Source of the DNA: Protopterus annectens
Lineage: Eukaryota; Chordata; Ceratodontiformes; Protopteridae
Assembly: GCF_019279795.1 (NCBI RefSeq)
Contig: NC_056738.1
Location: 475,931,717-475,995,716 of the forward strand
Length of the DNA: 64,000 nucleotides
Direction of reading: 5' to 3'
Numbering within the stretch: the stretch's first letter is position 1; every line of letters begins with the position of its first letter. The position numbers and the translations under genes were made by a program. This document shows positions 46,926 through 58,647 of this stretch, piece after piece. The notes below the pieces were generated by a model. That model was not told the origin of the DNA and searched no databases. It saw only the letters and a list, made by a program, of their open reading frames with translations.

Positions 46926-47977
46926 TGATACACACCCACATGTACTTGTTGCAATAATCAATATGTGCGGTTGATTGAGTGTGATGGTGAATGTGTTGGT
47001 GAATGTGTCAGAGTTCGGTATATGTGTGATAGCTTAGTGGGAAATTGTTTCAGTCATGGTATTATGTGTCCTAGCTGTGATCCCAGCAAAAGATGTGGCA
47101 ACTGGTAGGCAGAAAAAGCAGTATGCCATACGGTCTGACGTAGTCCCTTGTTGTCAACTGGGTTGTCCCATTGTAGGCTAAAGCAGTACATGTATGCTTA
47201 TTGGGTGTTACTGCTGGTGCATCCAACTCCTTTATGAACTGTAGTATTACCTGAAGCTGTATGCCTAAACAGCACAGTATGGTGTACATGCACATTTATT
47301 GGAACCACTGTTATGTGTGTTCCCTGTAGTCCTCACAGATTACATACCTCAGGCATAAAGTCTGGTAACTACTGACACACAGTACTGTAAGGTACACAGG
47401 TAAAGGTCACCCGGGTTGCCATACCTTTGTGTCTGTTATGTATGTCTGCTGTGTGTGTGGGTATGCCTGTACCATGGCCTCAATCATATGTGTGTCTCAG
47501 GATATAAATGCGTATCGAGCAACATGTATAGTCTAGTACAGCAGTATGCCACCTATATCAACGAATGTGCACATATGTTAGGCAGGGGTCCGCCATCAAC
47601 GACTAGTGTGGTATACTGGTAATACTGTCAGTGGACTTTACATTCATTGCAATGGATTACATATTTCATGATGCATTAGCATGGTATATACCTCCTGTGG
47701 CTAGGTGGTGCATTGTGTCACATACAGTGTGCCATGTACTGTTGTATAGTCTTACATACTGTTATAACTTTGTTGCTGTGCAAAACATGGTTTGATATAT
47801 AGAGTGTGCCAGGCACTGTCAGGTATCTGTGTGTTGAGAACTGATATGAGGTATTGAAAGTGTGTATCTTCTGACAGCCAATAGGTTGGTATATATGGCA
47901 GTTAATTTATATCTGTACTTTAGAATGTTACATGTGCCACATGACTTGCTCACACATATTGTTTAATTGTCTTCCAG
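46926..47977. other. Gene 2 5'UTR intron, distal part, copy B
   Basis: Non-coding TG-rich sequence ending at the acceptor TTGTCTTCCAG (47,967-47,977). I see no repeat or gene in it. Confidence 0.5.
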
Positions 47978-47981
47978 GGTA

Positions 47982-50005
47982 ATGTCCCACCACCGCAACC
48001 CAGCATATAGCACGGCCGAGGAGGAAGCCATCACAGCTGAGCCTGGTGCAGCACTATGCACTGCTGTTCTCCAGAACCAGCCAGGGCCAGCATGAGCGGG
48101 CTGCGCTGTGGCAAGATCTTGTCCATAGGGTAAATGATATAGACATGCATAACCGGACATATGAGCAGGTACGCCATCACTGCAGTGATTTAATTAGACA
48201 TGTCCGGCAGTGTGCTTCTGATATCCGCAGACAACAGCTTGCCTTAGGTGGGGGGGGTAGCCATTCATCCCCCACTCACCAGAGTGAAGGAGCTGCTCCT
48301 GAGTCAGGTGGCTCCTGTCAACAATAACCACAACAATTAATATGTATCATCATGGAGGCCGGAGCCACCCAGCAAGTTGACATGGCGCGCACAGGTAACA
48401 TGGCATAGCTGTAGAATACTGTTACCTCTATTGGTAGAGCATGCTTATGTAAGATGTGTACTGTGTAGTTAGACGATGTGGTGCCTAGTGTTGTGCAATA
48501 CTAATAATTAGGAACATAATCTGTAGGCCTGTGACTGTCCACCGTTGTACTACTGTAAGATCACAAACACAGTAGCAATGCCCCAGTTGTTGACATTGAC
48601 AAAGTGTCTGATATCCTTGTAGGTCCCTCTGGTTTGACAGCAAGGCAGCAGAGCCATGCTGGTGAGTGTGTTATACCTTTAATATTGCTAATTAAATGTG
48701 CATGTCATAGGTGAGGTGTAGGCTATGTACACGTAACACACCTACGCATAATGCATGCTGTGCATGTTTGCTGTGAGACTATGCACATCCTAGTAACGTG
48801 GGTAACTGCCTAAAACACATACAATACAGAGAGCATCCCACACAATTGTGGCAACACTGTAGTGGACATTGGATAGGCAGAGTTAATACACATGCACACA
48901 ACATACACACCTTTGTCATACGCAGTACACTTTAACATGCTACACATGGCGTATTTAGACACCCGCTGTAAGGTCACACTACAGTATCCCAAACCTCATC
49001 CACACAGCACACTTAATATACCTAAGGGGTAGATGCCTCACATGTGGCTGCACAACACTCTTCAACACATAACACAGTCATGTTAGGCAATGCCCCCTAT
49101 TGGGCACCTCACAAACCCATGTAACAACTGGCCGTGAAATGGTGAATGTGGCCATGGTACTGCAGTTCAGATACAGCATGCTATGTGCCAGTCTGGCACA
49201 CATTAGTAGCCTTGAGTGACCACATGATGCTGCATGATGATGGCTCATGGTACTACACCCCATCCAGTTACAGTGGCCACAGTAATACACATATTATGAA
49301 TTGCTATGCACCTTAATGGTGTGTGTGTGCAGACATATGCACCTATATGCAATATGCATAGCAATCCCCATTTGTAGAAAGTGACACACATATGTCTTGT
49401 AATGCTATGGGGTGTATAAGTCACATGACACACATTGTGTATGTGTGCTGTTTCATGTTGCAGTTGTGTGGTAGCATGCCATGTCATGGCTGGCACTGGC
49501 ATGTCCACAATATGTCCTACACTCACCATAACCACTGTACAATGGCTATGTTGAGCAATAGTATTCCATCAGGTATACATGCACCACTCGTCCTGTGTAT
49601 ATACATAGCATGCATGTTCTACACTTGTGCCCACAATCATCTGCTAAAGACACAGATGCTCTAATCAGAAATGGATATCTAAGTGACACACTGATACACA
49701 TCCAACCATGGTATTTATACATGTGACTGATGGTGCACAGGACATTACAGGGCTTTTAATACCTGCACAACAATGTTGTGTCTATGTACACATTGCATTC
49801 CAGGGTGAGGCCATTCACTGAACAAAACACACATGCATCAAGGCCATGTATACTGTTATTAGCAATGGCTGTCTACACTCACACTGCATGCTGCTGAACA
49901 ACACACATCCTGCATGCTGTCACGTTTGATATAAATGTTTGGCTTGTGATACTGTACCCCAACATCACATGCTATTGAGTATATTCAGGATTTCTGGTGG
50001 TGTGT

Positions 50006-50070
<65 letters not shown>

Positions 50071-51273
50071 CGTGTGTCTGTACTAGTGAGGAATGTATTT
50101 GTGTGTATGTGTGCATGTGTTCATGTGTGCATGTGTGCATGTGCTCAGGTGTGCATGTGTGTATGTGTGCATGTGTGCATGTGTGCATGTGTGCACATGT
50201 GCATGTGTGCATGTATTCATGTGTGCATGTGTGCATGTGTGCATGTGTGCATGTGCACATGTGTGCACGTGTTAATGTGTGCATGTGTGCATGTGTTCAT
50301 GTGTGCATGTGTGCATGTGTGCTGGCATCATGTACAGGTCGTAAAGTGTATTTCCTGTCACCCTCTCACAGGTGCTGATACTGGGCTGGTTCAATGCAGC
50401 AGGGAAACTGATGTCACTGAGCATGATAGTGACAATGATGATAGGTGTGTTGAGGCACAGGCATGTTTGCCAGGGTCTATTGTTGGGCCACCAATCAACA
50501 CTACACAAGTGTCCACCCCATCCATGCACACAGTCATACTGCCAATACATCTGTCACCAATGCCCTTAGCAGAGGGACAGCATACAGCTGGCATTGGCCA
50601 GGACAGTGTGATATCCATGGCACATGCATCCCGACACAGCAGCCATACCCAGATGTCTGGAAGGGTACCACATAGGCAGATGTCCAGGGGTTCTTGTCGG
50701 AGCACTACTACCCATCATGCCACTGGCAGATGTGCCACAGGTCTAACTACCTCATGCATGTTCCAGGCTGTCATCTAGGCACAGGCATGTATGGAATGGT
50801 AAACCAGTCAGGGACTGAGGGAACAGAGGGCACATAACACCACCATAATAGACAGTATCCATGACCTAGCTGGTGCCATCCGCAATTACACTGAGGTCAC
50901 CAATAGACGTTGGGGAGAGACACTAGATGTCCTCCGCAATGTCATGTCCATGTGTCAGGACAGTGCAGGATGGCTGAGTCATCGACGTGGACATATGCCA
51001 GCAACATCAGTAGCTGGCAGTCGCCGCAGACGTCCCTCAAGCAGCAGCTGCTCCCGTAGTGCCAGTACCAGCCCCAGCAATGTTGGGGGTGGGCTGTCCA
51101 TAGAACGTCCTAGAAGACCACATGCATGTGGCTCTGGACAGTCCCAGCAGGGACCTGGGTCCAGTGTACATCCATCTACCTCTGGGGATAGTACCCAGTC
51201 TGCCTTGGTACCTGATAGTGTCAGTAGCACCCCTGCTAGGCACAGGTACTGTATCCGTGGCCATAGACGGTGA
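47982..51273 (+). pseudogene. Harbinger gene 2, copy B: broken Myb/SANT-like gene
   Basis: Equivalent exons are 47978-48394 (ATG 47982-47984), 48623-48661 (39 nt, as in copy A) and 50372-51273. Splice sites are consensus (ACAG/GTAACA, TTGTAG, GCTG/GTGAGT, CTCACAG). Exon 1 has a 1-nt shift near 48,035, after which the Myb core is clear (A-A-L-W-Q-D-L-V-H-R-V-N and R-T-Y-E-Q-V-R-H-H). A second shift lies in a G-run near 48,250. Exon 3 has stops at 50,776 and about 50,803. Its frame continues through a basic S-H-R-R-G-H and a Ser-rich tail to TGA at 51,271, showing the C-terminal extension lost in copy A. It is non-functional as it stands. Confidence 0.75.
50001..50335 (+). repeat. (GT)n and GTGTGCAT minisatellite in gene 2 intron 2, copy B
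   Basis: A pure GT run to about 50,063, then imperfect GTGTGCATGTGTGCATGTGTTCAT units. It is at the same intron position, just before exon 3, as the copy A repeat (6,545-6,900). Confidence 0.9.
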
Positions 51274-51469
51274 TCTGTAAAGCCTCACAGGTACAGTCTG
51301 TGGCTGTCCCACAAGTACCCATATGTGGCAGCAACATGGTGGAACTGTGTGCATGCAGACACACACACACACACATAATCCAGACACCTAGGGCTTACAC
51401 ATACCCACACACATTACATCAACATTGGCCCATACCATTATTCTTGCCACTCACACACACACACACACA

Positions 51470-51517
<48 letters not shown>

Positions 51518-53089
51518 ATATACATGTCGATTGGATGGCTCACTGTAGGCCTCTGGCAGACTAACAACACACCCTGTGCATATGATGAAACCTTTGCCAC
51601 CTCCTGTCATCTGTAACATCGATTCAGGAGCAGGCTACCATGGTGCTGATGCACAGGGTGTCTTTATAGCAGTATAGCAATGTTAGCATGTTGTCAGCAG
51701 TAGAGTGTAATGATATGCTTGAAGGTGTAGCTGAGCAGGCATGATGCATTAAAGCTATGATTGCCATTGTAGTGTTGTTTACACCAGTGTTAGTTCCAAT
51801 TGTATATTGTCTGCCCATGTGCCACTTGTCTGATGTGTGCAGTATTGGCAGCATGTATTAGAGAGTGGACAGTATGTGTGGGATGTGTGTAGCACATATT
51901 TGCAGGTGTACAGTTGTGGAAATGGTGGAGATGCACTGCCTGCATATACGTGCATAGTGGACACATGGGCAGGGTGACATGCTCTGTATTATACAGTAAC
52001 ACTCCATAGTTTTTATTGGTGGCCAGTATGCATTGTACTACACACATTTTGGAACCTGACTGCACATGTGTGTATGACATGGTTTGACACTGTGCTGTGG
52101 GTGATACTGTTACTATCTGTCATTGTTTTGCACTCTGGTAGTATACATGACTATAACAGCCTGACCATAACCAGTCATTAGCTGATGTCCTGACAACTGA
52201 CACACAGATGTAGGACACACAGCAACATTTGGATCCTTCAGGTACTATACAATGCCAGTAACCAGTGGTATTCAGCTGCACCCATTACTGAGACCACTCC
52301 TGTTCGGCATATGGCTCTCTTAGGTACAAGCACTCACAGCAGGGATATGTTTGTCCACGTGTGCTAATGCATACTGTGGCCTATACTGCATTCTCCAGGT
52401 GACACACACATCCTCCACAAGGGTATCATACAGACAGATACCTGTTGTCAAACCCATGCTGTAAAGCTATAGGTGAAACTAAGCATAGTCATCCACCTTT
52501 ACGGAATATAGTATCCCCACAGTACCACATAGGTAGTAGCCACCAACATCTTGAACAGGTACAGATGTGTACATGCAACCTAGTGTTACATCATCTCTCC
52601 TTTGATAATCACATTCCCTAAGGTATTTTGGAATCTCTCGGTGGATCACATAAGCAATCAGGGGTCTGCATGCATGTCCACAAAGGTTGTTGTACACCTA
52701 TAATGCCTAGTCATCATTGACAGACTCTGCTGCGTTTGAACAGGTCTGACATATACCCCGGCCATAAACCCTCACACACACAATTCAATAGAAACCATAA
52801 CGAGTGTGTGTGATGTGGATGACCTAGGCCAGGCATCACTGCAGTGGCTGGTCTTGTCACAAGCATACAGATGTGATGTAAGGCCTGTGAAGCAGCAGCA
52901 CAGTTTGGCAAAGATGCCAACTGTGTACTTGGATAAAGCAGGGTTCCCACACATGCAATACTTGAGGTAACATGTACGTACATGTATTTGCCTCATACCT
53001 ACCTCACATTTGCAATGCCTACTGATATGTCATACGGTAGTAAAAGCAAAACCCTCAACACAGTCGCACACATAGAGTACATGCACTCA
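51274..53089. other. Gene 2 3' flank, copy B, with (CA)n runs
   Basis: Matches copy A for the first 400 bp. (CA)n runs are at 51,359-51,375 and 51,452-51,514. The rest is non-coding; no convincing gene. Confidence 0.55.
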
Positions 53090-54125
53090 CCAAGTGCAGG
53101 ATTCAAACCCCTACCTAACTAATTCATGATACTAGAGGAGTTGTGCTGTACACATTACTGGGGAATATCTTTTCCACAGGTATATTTGTAGGATGGTGAC
53201 ATAATCAGACTTGACAAAGGATAGTTTACCACTCTTAAGGTGTATTACTACTCCCCTAAAAGGTTGCTCCTTCCCAAGGAGACCACACACAAACACAGTT
53301 GTCAAAGTGCAGCATTCAAACCCCTATCTAACTACTTCATGATACTAGAGGAGTGCACATTAACACAATGCACTATACACATTACTGGGAGAACTCTTTT
53401 CTACAGGTATGTTTGTAGGATGGTGACATCATCAGACATGACAAAGATGTGTATACCACTTTTAAGGTGTTTTACTACTCTCCAAAAATGTTGCTCCTCT
53501 CCAAGTAGATCACACACACACAGTTGTCAGGTGCAGGATTCAATCCCCTACCTAATTACTTCATGATATTAGAGGAGTATGCATTAGCATGACACATTAT
53601 TGCACATTACTGGGGGGTTTGCTTTTCCACAGATATATTTGTAGGATGGTGACATCATCAGACATGACATAGATGTGTATACCACTTTTAAGGTGTTTTA
53701 CTACTCTCCAAAAAGGTTGCTCCTCTCCAAGGATATCGCACACACACAGTTGTCAGGTGCAGGATTCAAACCCCTACCTAACTACTTCATGATACCAGAG
53801 AAGTACACATTAGCACAATGCGCTATACACATTACGGGGGGGGGTCTCTTTTCCATGGGTATATTTGTAGGATGGTGACATCATCAGACTTGACAAAGTT
53901 TGTTTTACCACTTTTAAGGTGTTTTACAACCCTCATAAAAGGTTGCTCTTTTTCAAGGAGACCACACACAAACACTTGTCAAGTGCAGGATTCAAACCAC
54001 TACCTAACTACTTTATGATACTACAGAGGTACACATTTACATGCTGCACTATACACATTTCTGTGAGTTATCCTTTCCACAGGTTTATTTGTAGGATGGT
54101 GGCATCATCAGACTATACAAAGTGG
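53090..54125 (-). repeat. Tandem array of tRNA-like units (213-226 bp x 5), copy B
   Basis: GCAGGATTCAAACCCC-type starts at 53,096, 53,309, 53,533, 53,759 and 53,985. On the minus strand each unit has an A-box-like TAGCGCATTGTGCTAATG and a B-box-like GGGGTTTGAATCC about 50 nt on. Shared unit body: TTTGTAGGATGGTGACATCA and a CACTTTTAAGGTGTTTTAC segment. It corresponds to the array at 10,905-11,835. The later units are the most alike, with spacing of 226, 226 and 224 bp. Confidence 0.8.
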
Positions 54126-54149
54126 GTTACATTAGGTGACATTAGGTGG

Positions 54150-56230
54150 GCTACATTAAAGGAATGTCTACACACTTTGGCCATGTCATCATCATCATAG
54201 GGGTGTGTACTATCTACCTGTGTCCCCAGTGCCATAATGACATTCTCTGTACATACTGAATTACCACCTATGTGGTAATTTGTGTGCACTTTGTTGTACC
54301 CAAAGGGAATGACTATGCATTCCTTGGCATTCAGCTTGAGGGCATTGTTTTGACACCAGGTATATGTCTCTGTAAGACACTTCTGGAGGATGTCTGTGTT
54401 AACCATGCAGTCGATTATGGACCACAGTTACCATTCATCTGCAGACCTGTTCAGCCATACACCTCCCATGCTTGCCTGTACCTCTGAGCAGTATCTACTG
54501 AACAGGTGGGGTCCCAGGAACAAGACCTGTGGGATGCCATTTGTGACTGACTTAGAGTTGGACATGGCACCAGCAACTCTGAACATGTGTGTTTGATCTG
54601 TGAGACACCTGGCCACCCATCCTGTGACATAGATGTTAATGTTCCAGCTGGTACACTTGTCCATGATGACAGAGTGGGGAATGGTGTGGAAAGTCCTTCG
54701 TGAGGTCCAGGTGGGCTGTGTGGACTACTTTCACCTCCATCTATGTCCTTGGTAACTGTTTGAAATAAGTCAACTAGGTTTGGGAGCCAGGATCTGACTT
54801 TAACAAGGCAAAGTTGTGGAGAGTACAGTGTCTGAAGGTCTCCAATGCCTCTGTTTATGGGTTTCATGACAATTTGCTCAATAGCTCTGTAGACCAAGCT
54901 GAGTAGACATATTGGATAATGGTGTCCATGTTCTGTTGTGGCACCCCCTTTTTGGAGCTGGATGACTGTTTGTGTATGCCATTCTTTGGGTACATAGCCT
55001 GTGGTATGCTTGTGTCTGGACAGTGAATGTGAGTGAGGGTCCAGTTCCTCATGGGCCTAGTGTATGACACAGCCTGGGACACCATCCAGTCACATCGATG
55101 CTGTGTTCTCAGCTTTGGTGAGGGCTGTCTTTACCTGCATGTCCATGACGTCTGGGGCTCTGCATCCTTCTGTGCTGTACACAGGCCCTTTTGGGGGTGA
55201 TGGGGGGTGTTTACACTGAACTTGTCCCCCTGGATGTGGGCAATGAAAGTTGGTTTGGTGTATTTCTTTTGTTTTTTCAGTAGCTGACAGCATATTTGGA
55301 AGTTGACACCTACATGTCTGATATAGCTACCGAAGGCTTTCTGGTTTTCATTCTTACATTCCTTGGCTATTTGACTTTAGAAACTGTCCCTGGATTATTT
55401 TATGAGCAATCATTATTTCATCCTGATAATATCAGTGATGCGTTTCCTTTAGTGAATTTGGCTCTATCATGTGTTCGTTTCCTCCTTCTGTTGTCTAGCT
55501 TATTTATGGACAACAACCACCTGATTGTTGTCCTATTTTTGGAGGTGTGCATCTTGGTCTTATTTGTGATGTCTCAATCCATGCATCCATGTAGATGCTC
55601 ATAGGATGCACTTGTAAATGATTCTGCGGATTGTATACCATTATCCTATAGCAAGAGGGCTTTGGAATGCTCCACTTTGATCTTGGGAAGTGTGCAGTTT
55701 GCTTTTGTAAATGTCTTCACAGTAGTTTCATTGACTGGGTGGGGGGGGCCGGATGTGGATGTCCAGTGTGATTACTTTATGATCCGATATTACCAGCGAG
55801 GGGTTTATCTCTGTAGTGGAACACTGGTACCTCATGTTGGTGATGATCATGCCCAGTATGTTGTCACCTCTAGTGAGCATGGTGACCAGCTGTTCCAGGG
55901 TGTTAGGGTTTTTAAACTCTAGGAAACATTGGGCGAAGGACATTGTACACGAGTAATTCCACCACTCACTGTTTGGGTAGTTGTAATCTCCTCATATAAT
56001 GGTGTTGGATAGGACCTTTATACTTTACACTGTTCTCCGGAATACTGAGTGAGGTTCCTGAGACAAGGTACATTATCTGTAGCAGGCTACAATCTGATGG
56101 GCAGCTTTGGCCAATGTTAGTTGCACTTGCATGGTCTCCAAGGCCTCATGCTGTGCCACTAACCTGAAGGTGTGGGTAACCACAGGGTAAATGGGAACAC
56201 CCCTTCCTTTTGTATTTCACTCGTGGTTTT
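54150..56230 (-). mobile_element. CR1 LINE fragment (RT through endonuclease)
   Basis: Aligns with 28,300-30,250: RT end (H-I-G-G-N-S), R-V-A-G-A-M-S-N-S-K, F-V-K/L-V-K-V-R-S, then endonuclease with S-D-H-K at about 55,785. Many stops. Confidence 0.75.
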
Positions 56231-56234
56231 GGGT

Positions 56235-57170
56235 CCAAAGATCAGAGGGATTGTGAGTGTTTTACATGGACCATATCCAACAGCTCTGTGTTTGACATAG
56301 CTTTGTATGTTAGGCAGTGAACACCTCTGAGTAGGAGATATGCAAGGGAGTACGTATGGAGCATTTTGAGATGGTCTGTGTATGGCATGTATTTCAGGCC
56401 ACTAATGCTCTTTGTATGGTATTGCTGCTGGCTTTCCAGTTGTTGTAGTTGTCTTGTGAGGTACATAGCAACAGTGGCGTTGTACTCTATTATAGGTCTA
56501 GTAAGTGATGAGTGGAGGGGAAAATTGTCCTCTTCCATTCTGCATGAGACGCATTTTGTGATGAGGTGTGCCACATGGGAGGGTTTCCTGATGACTGTGG
56601 GAATGTGATTTTCACAGTTGTATTCACTGTCCACCTGTGACCCAAGGTCTCTTGTCACACTTTCAGTGTGAAGTATACTACCACCTCTGTTGTAGTTCTT
56701 GCTACAGAATTTTTAACATAGGGGATGACAATGCACCTTTTGGCATTGAGCTAGAGCCCATGGCTTTGACAACAGCCATCTGTCCCAGTGAGGCCCTTTT
56801 GTAGGATGTCCACATCTTTTGTGTTTACCATTATGGCTCCTGGTATGCAGTCCTCTGGTAAATTCAACTGCCACAGACCTGCCATGTTAATGTTTACTTC
56901 AGGGAAGTAGATAATACACAGCCTGGGAAGTTATCTGGTCCCATGGCTGCTGTGATACTGGCTTTGGAGAGTGTTTATTACCTGTGCAGCCATGATGACA
57001 GCAACTTTGCAGTCTTCCATTATGGAGATATGCTCTTTCATGGGTGAGAGGGGGGTATAGTTAACAGTGATACTATCTGCCAGGATGTTGGCAATATCAG
57101 TTGGCTCTGTACATTTACTGCCATTGAGCTGTAACTCGGAACAGATCTGACTGTAACCATGACATGAACC
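56235..57170 (-). mobile_element. CR1 LINE fragment (C-terminal domain and RT)
   Basis: A second CR1 piece starts here with C-terminal sequence (A-Y-L-L-L-R-G, T-Y-K-A-M-S-N-T-E-L at about 56,290), then RT-end sequence R-D-L-G-S-Q-V-D-S, and further RT sequence to about 57,120. It repeats parts already present in the previous fragment, so it is a separate insertion. Confidence 0.7.
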
Positions 57171-57535
57171 TGTCTGTTGGGCAGAGATCTCCTGAGTAGA
57201 CAGTATGCCACAGAAGACAGATTGGGTTACATTCAGTCTTGTTGCATGGGGTGACTATTTGAGGCCAGTAATCCTCTTGTTAAGGTACTTCATTGGTCTT
57301 TCTAGCTGCTGAAAGTGCGTAGTTGGATTCATCGCAAGTGTGTTGTGGTACTCTCTGACAGGTCTGGTGACTGCTGAGTAGTGGGAACCTCCTTTGACCT
57401 ACGTGCACAGACCTTGGCAGTTTGTGTGAACACACAGCATGATTTTCCAACCAGTTTGTGAATGTGTTTCTGGAAGTAGAGATGGCTATCCACATTTGTC
57501 CATAGATCCCTAATTATCACATCCGTATTTAGCCT
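57171..57535 (-). mobile_element. CR1 LINE fragment (C-terminal domain)
   Basis: Third, shorter CR1 piece, aligning with 27,970-28,320: RGD-equivalent region, then RT-end sequence, stopping at a GTGTGAGCATG block. Confidence 0.6.
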
Positions 57536-58227
57536 GTGTGTGTGAGCATGCCCAGTATGACCTTTCAGTATGTTGCTGCCTGACATTTGGTTTGTTTCTT
57601 TAAGTGTGTGAGCATGCCCAGTATGACCTTTCAGTGTGATGCTGAATGGAATCCACTACATTTGTTGGAGTGTGTGAGCACGCCCAGTATAGACATTTAT
57701 ACTATATGTGTATGGAAAATCAAGTTGTATTTTTACAGCAGGGCTCACCTTTGTGTCATAGATCAACAGGGATCATGCTGTGCCTGCAGGGCTTCCATGT
57801 GACACTTTGCATAGACTTACCAGCATTTCTACATATAGGGGGAACAGCTATTCTTTGTACATTTCTACCCGGGGGCACACCTGATTGTTACTGGGGGTGA
57901 ACACAGGATGTGGGTTTCACCTGACACTTATACACGTTTGCTATACCTGCACTTCTATGTATAGGACACCATTTCAGTCTGTACTGTTGCCTATCGTAGT
58001 GGCTTGAGGCATACTACTGTACTACAAATGTTGGCGTCCAATGTCATGTATATTACACTACGACTTCATAGCCTACACAACCCACATCACACCGCCTAGC
58101 CTGATGTTCTCGGTCTGCATAGGCGTGTGGGGGAGGTTACCCATTTGCCTCTTTAGGGGCATGATACTGCATTTCTTTGCATTTGCATTAGTGTACAATT
58201 GTCCTGCTGTGTCTGTGCCACTGCAAT
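57536..58227. repeat. 65-bp GCATGCCCAG repeats and spacer, copy B
   Basis: GTGTGAGCATGCCCAGTATG starts at 57,540 and 57,605, with a third, variant unit at 57,670. This matches 13,224-13,330 in copy A (two units, same 65-bp spacing). The rest is non-coding spacer with a copy A match around TGCTGTGCCTGCAGGG. Confidence 0.65.
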
Positions 58228-58305
58228 GCTACCATGGCTTAATGGTTCAGTACTGTGACTATAGTGCACAGTATCCTGGGTTTGAGCCCTGTCATTGCTT
58301 TTTAT
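58228..58305 (+). ncRNA. tRNA-like module M3, copy B
   Basis: A-box-like TGGCTTAATGG (58,235-58,245), B-box-like GGGTTTGAGCCCT (58,278-58,290), then CATTGCTTTTTATT. It is on the opposite strand from M1 and M2. The wider segment (58,200-58,440) is an inverted match of 40,330-40,545. Confidence 0.6.
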
Positions 58306-58647
58306 TGCCATGCTGGGCACACCAGATTGCTTAAGGAACAGTAAAGCAGATATGAGCATGTTTAACTGACTTTGCCCAACTTAGGCCAACCTTGCCCAAC
58401 GTTGCCCGACTTTGCGCTAGGTGGCACGAGCAATTTTGTTTACATAAACTAGATATTGGTAAAAGCTGCTTAGCAGTGCTTTATATTGCTTAAAACATGG
58501 CAATCATGCCACAGGTGGTGCTGCAGGGCTGCCTATGACGGATGCACATACTACACTCCCTATACATGTTTGGAAACAGGTAGTGTCATGTTAGGCATCA
58601 CTATTATTTTATGTGTTAATCAGAGGGAGGTATTATTTCCAGGGTTC

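Noticed and set aside
49985-50550. Long His/Thr and Val/Cys frames around 50.0-50.5 kb
   Set aside because: Same minisatellite artefact in copy B.
53090-54125. Regular ~224-bp repeats considered as a CRISPR array
   Set aside because: Repeats are long, adjacent and diverged, with no short unique spacers and no cas genes, and the context is eukaryotic. They are tandem tRNA-like units.
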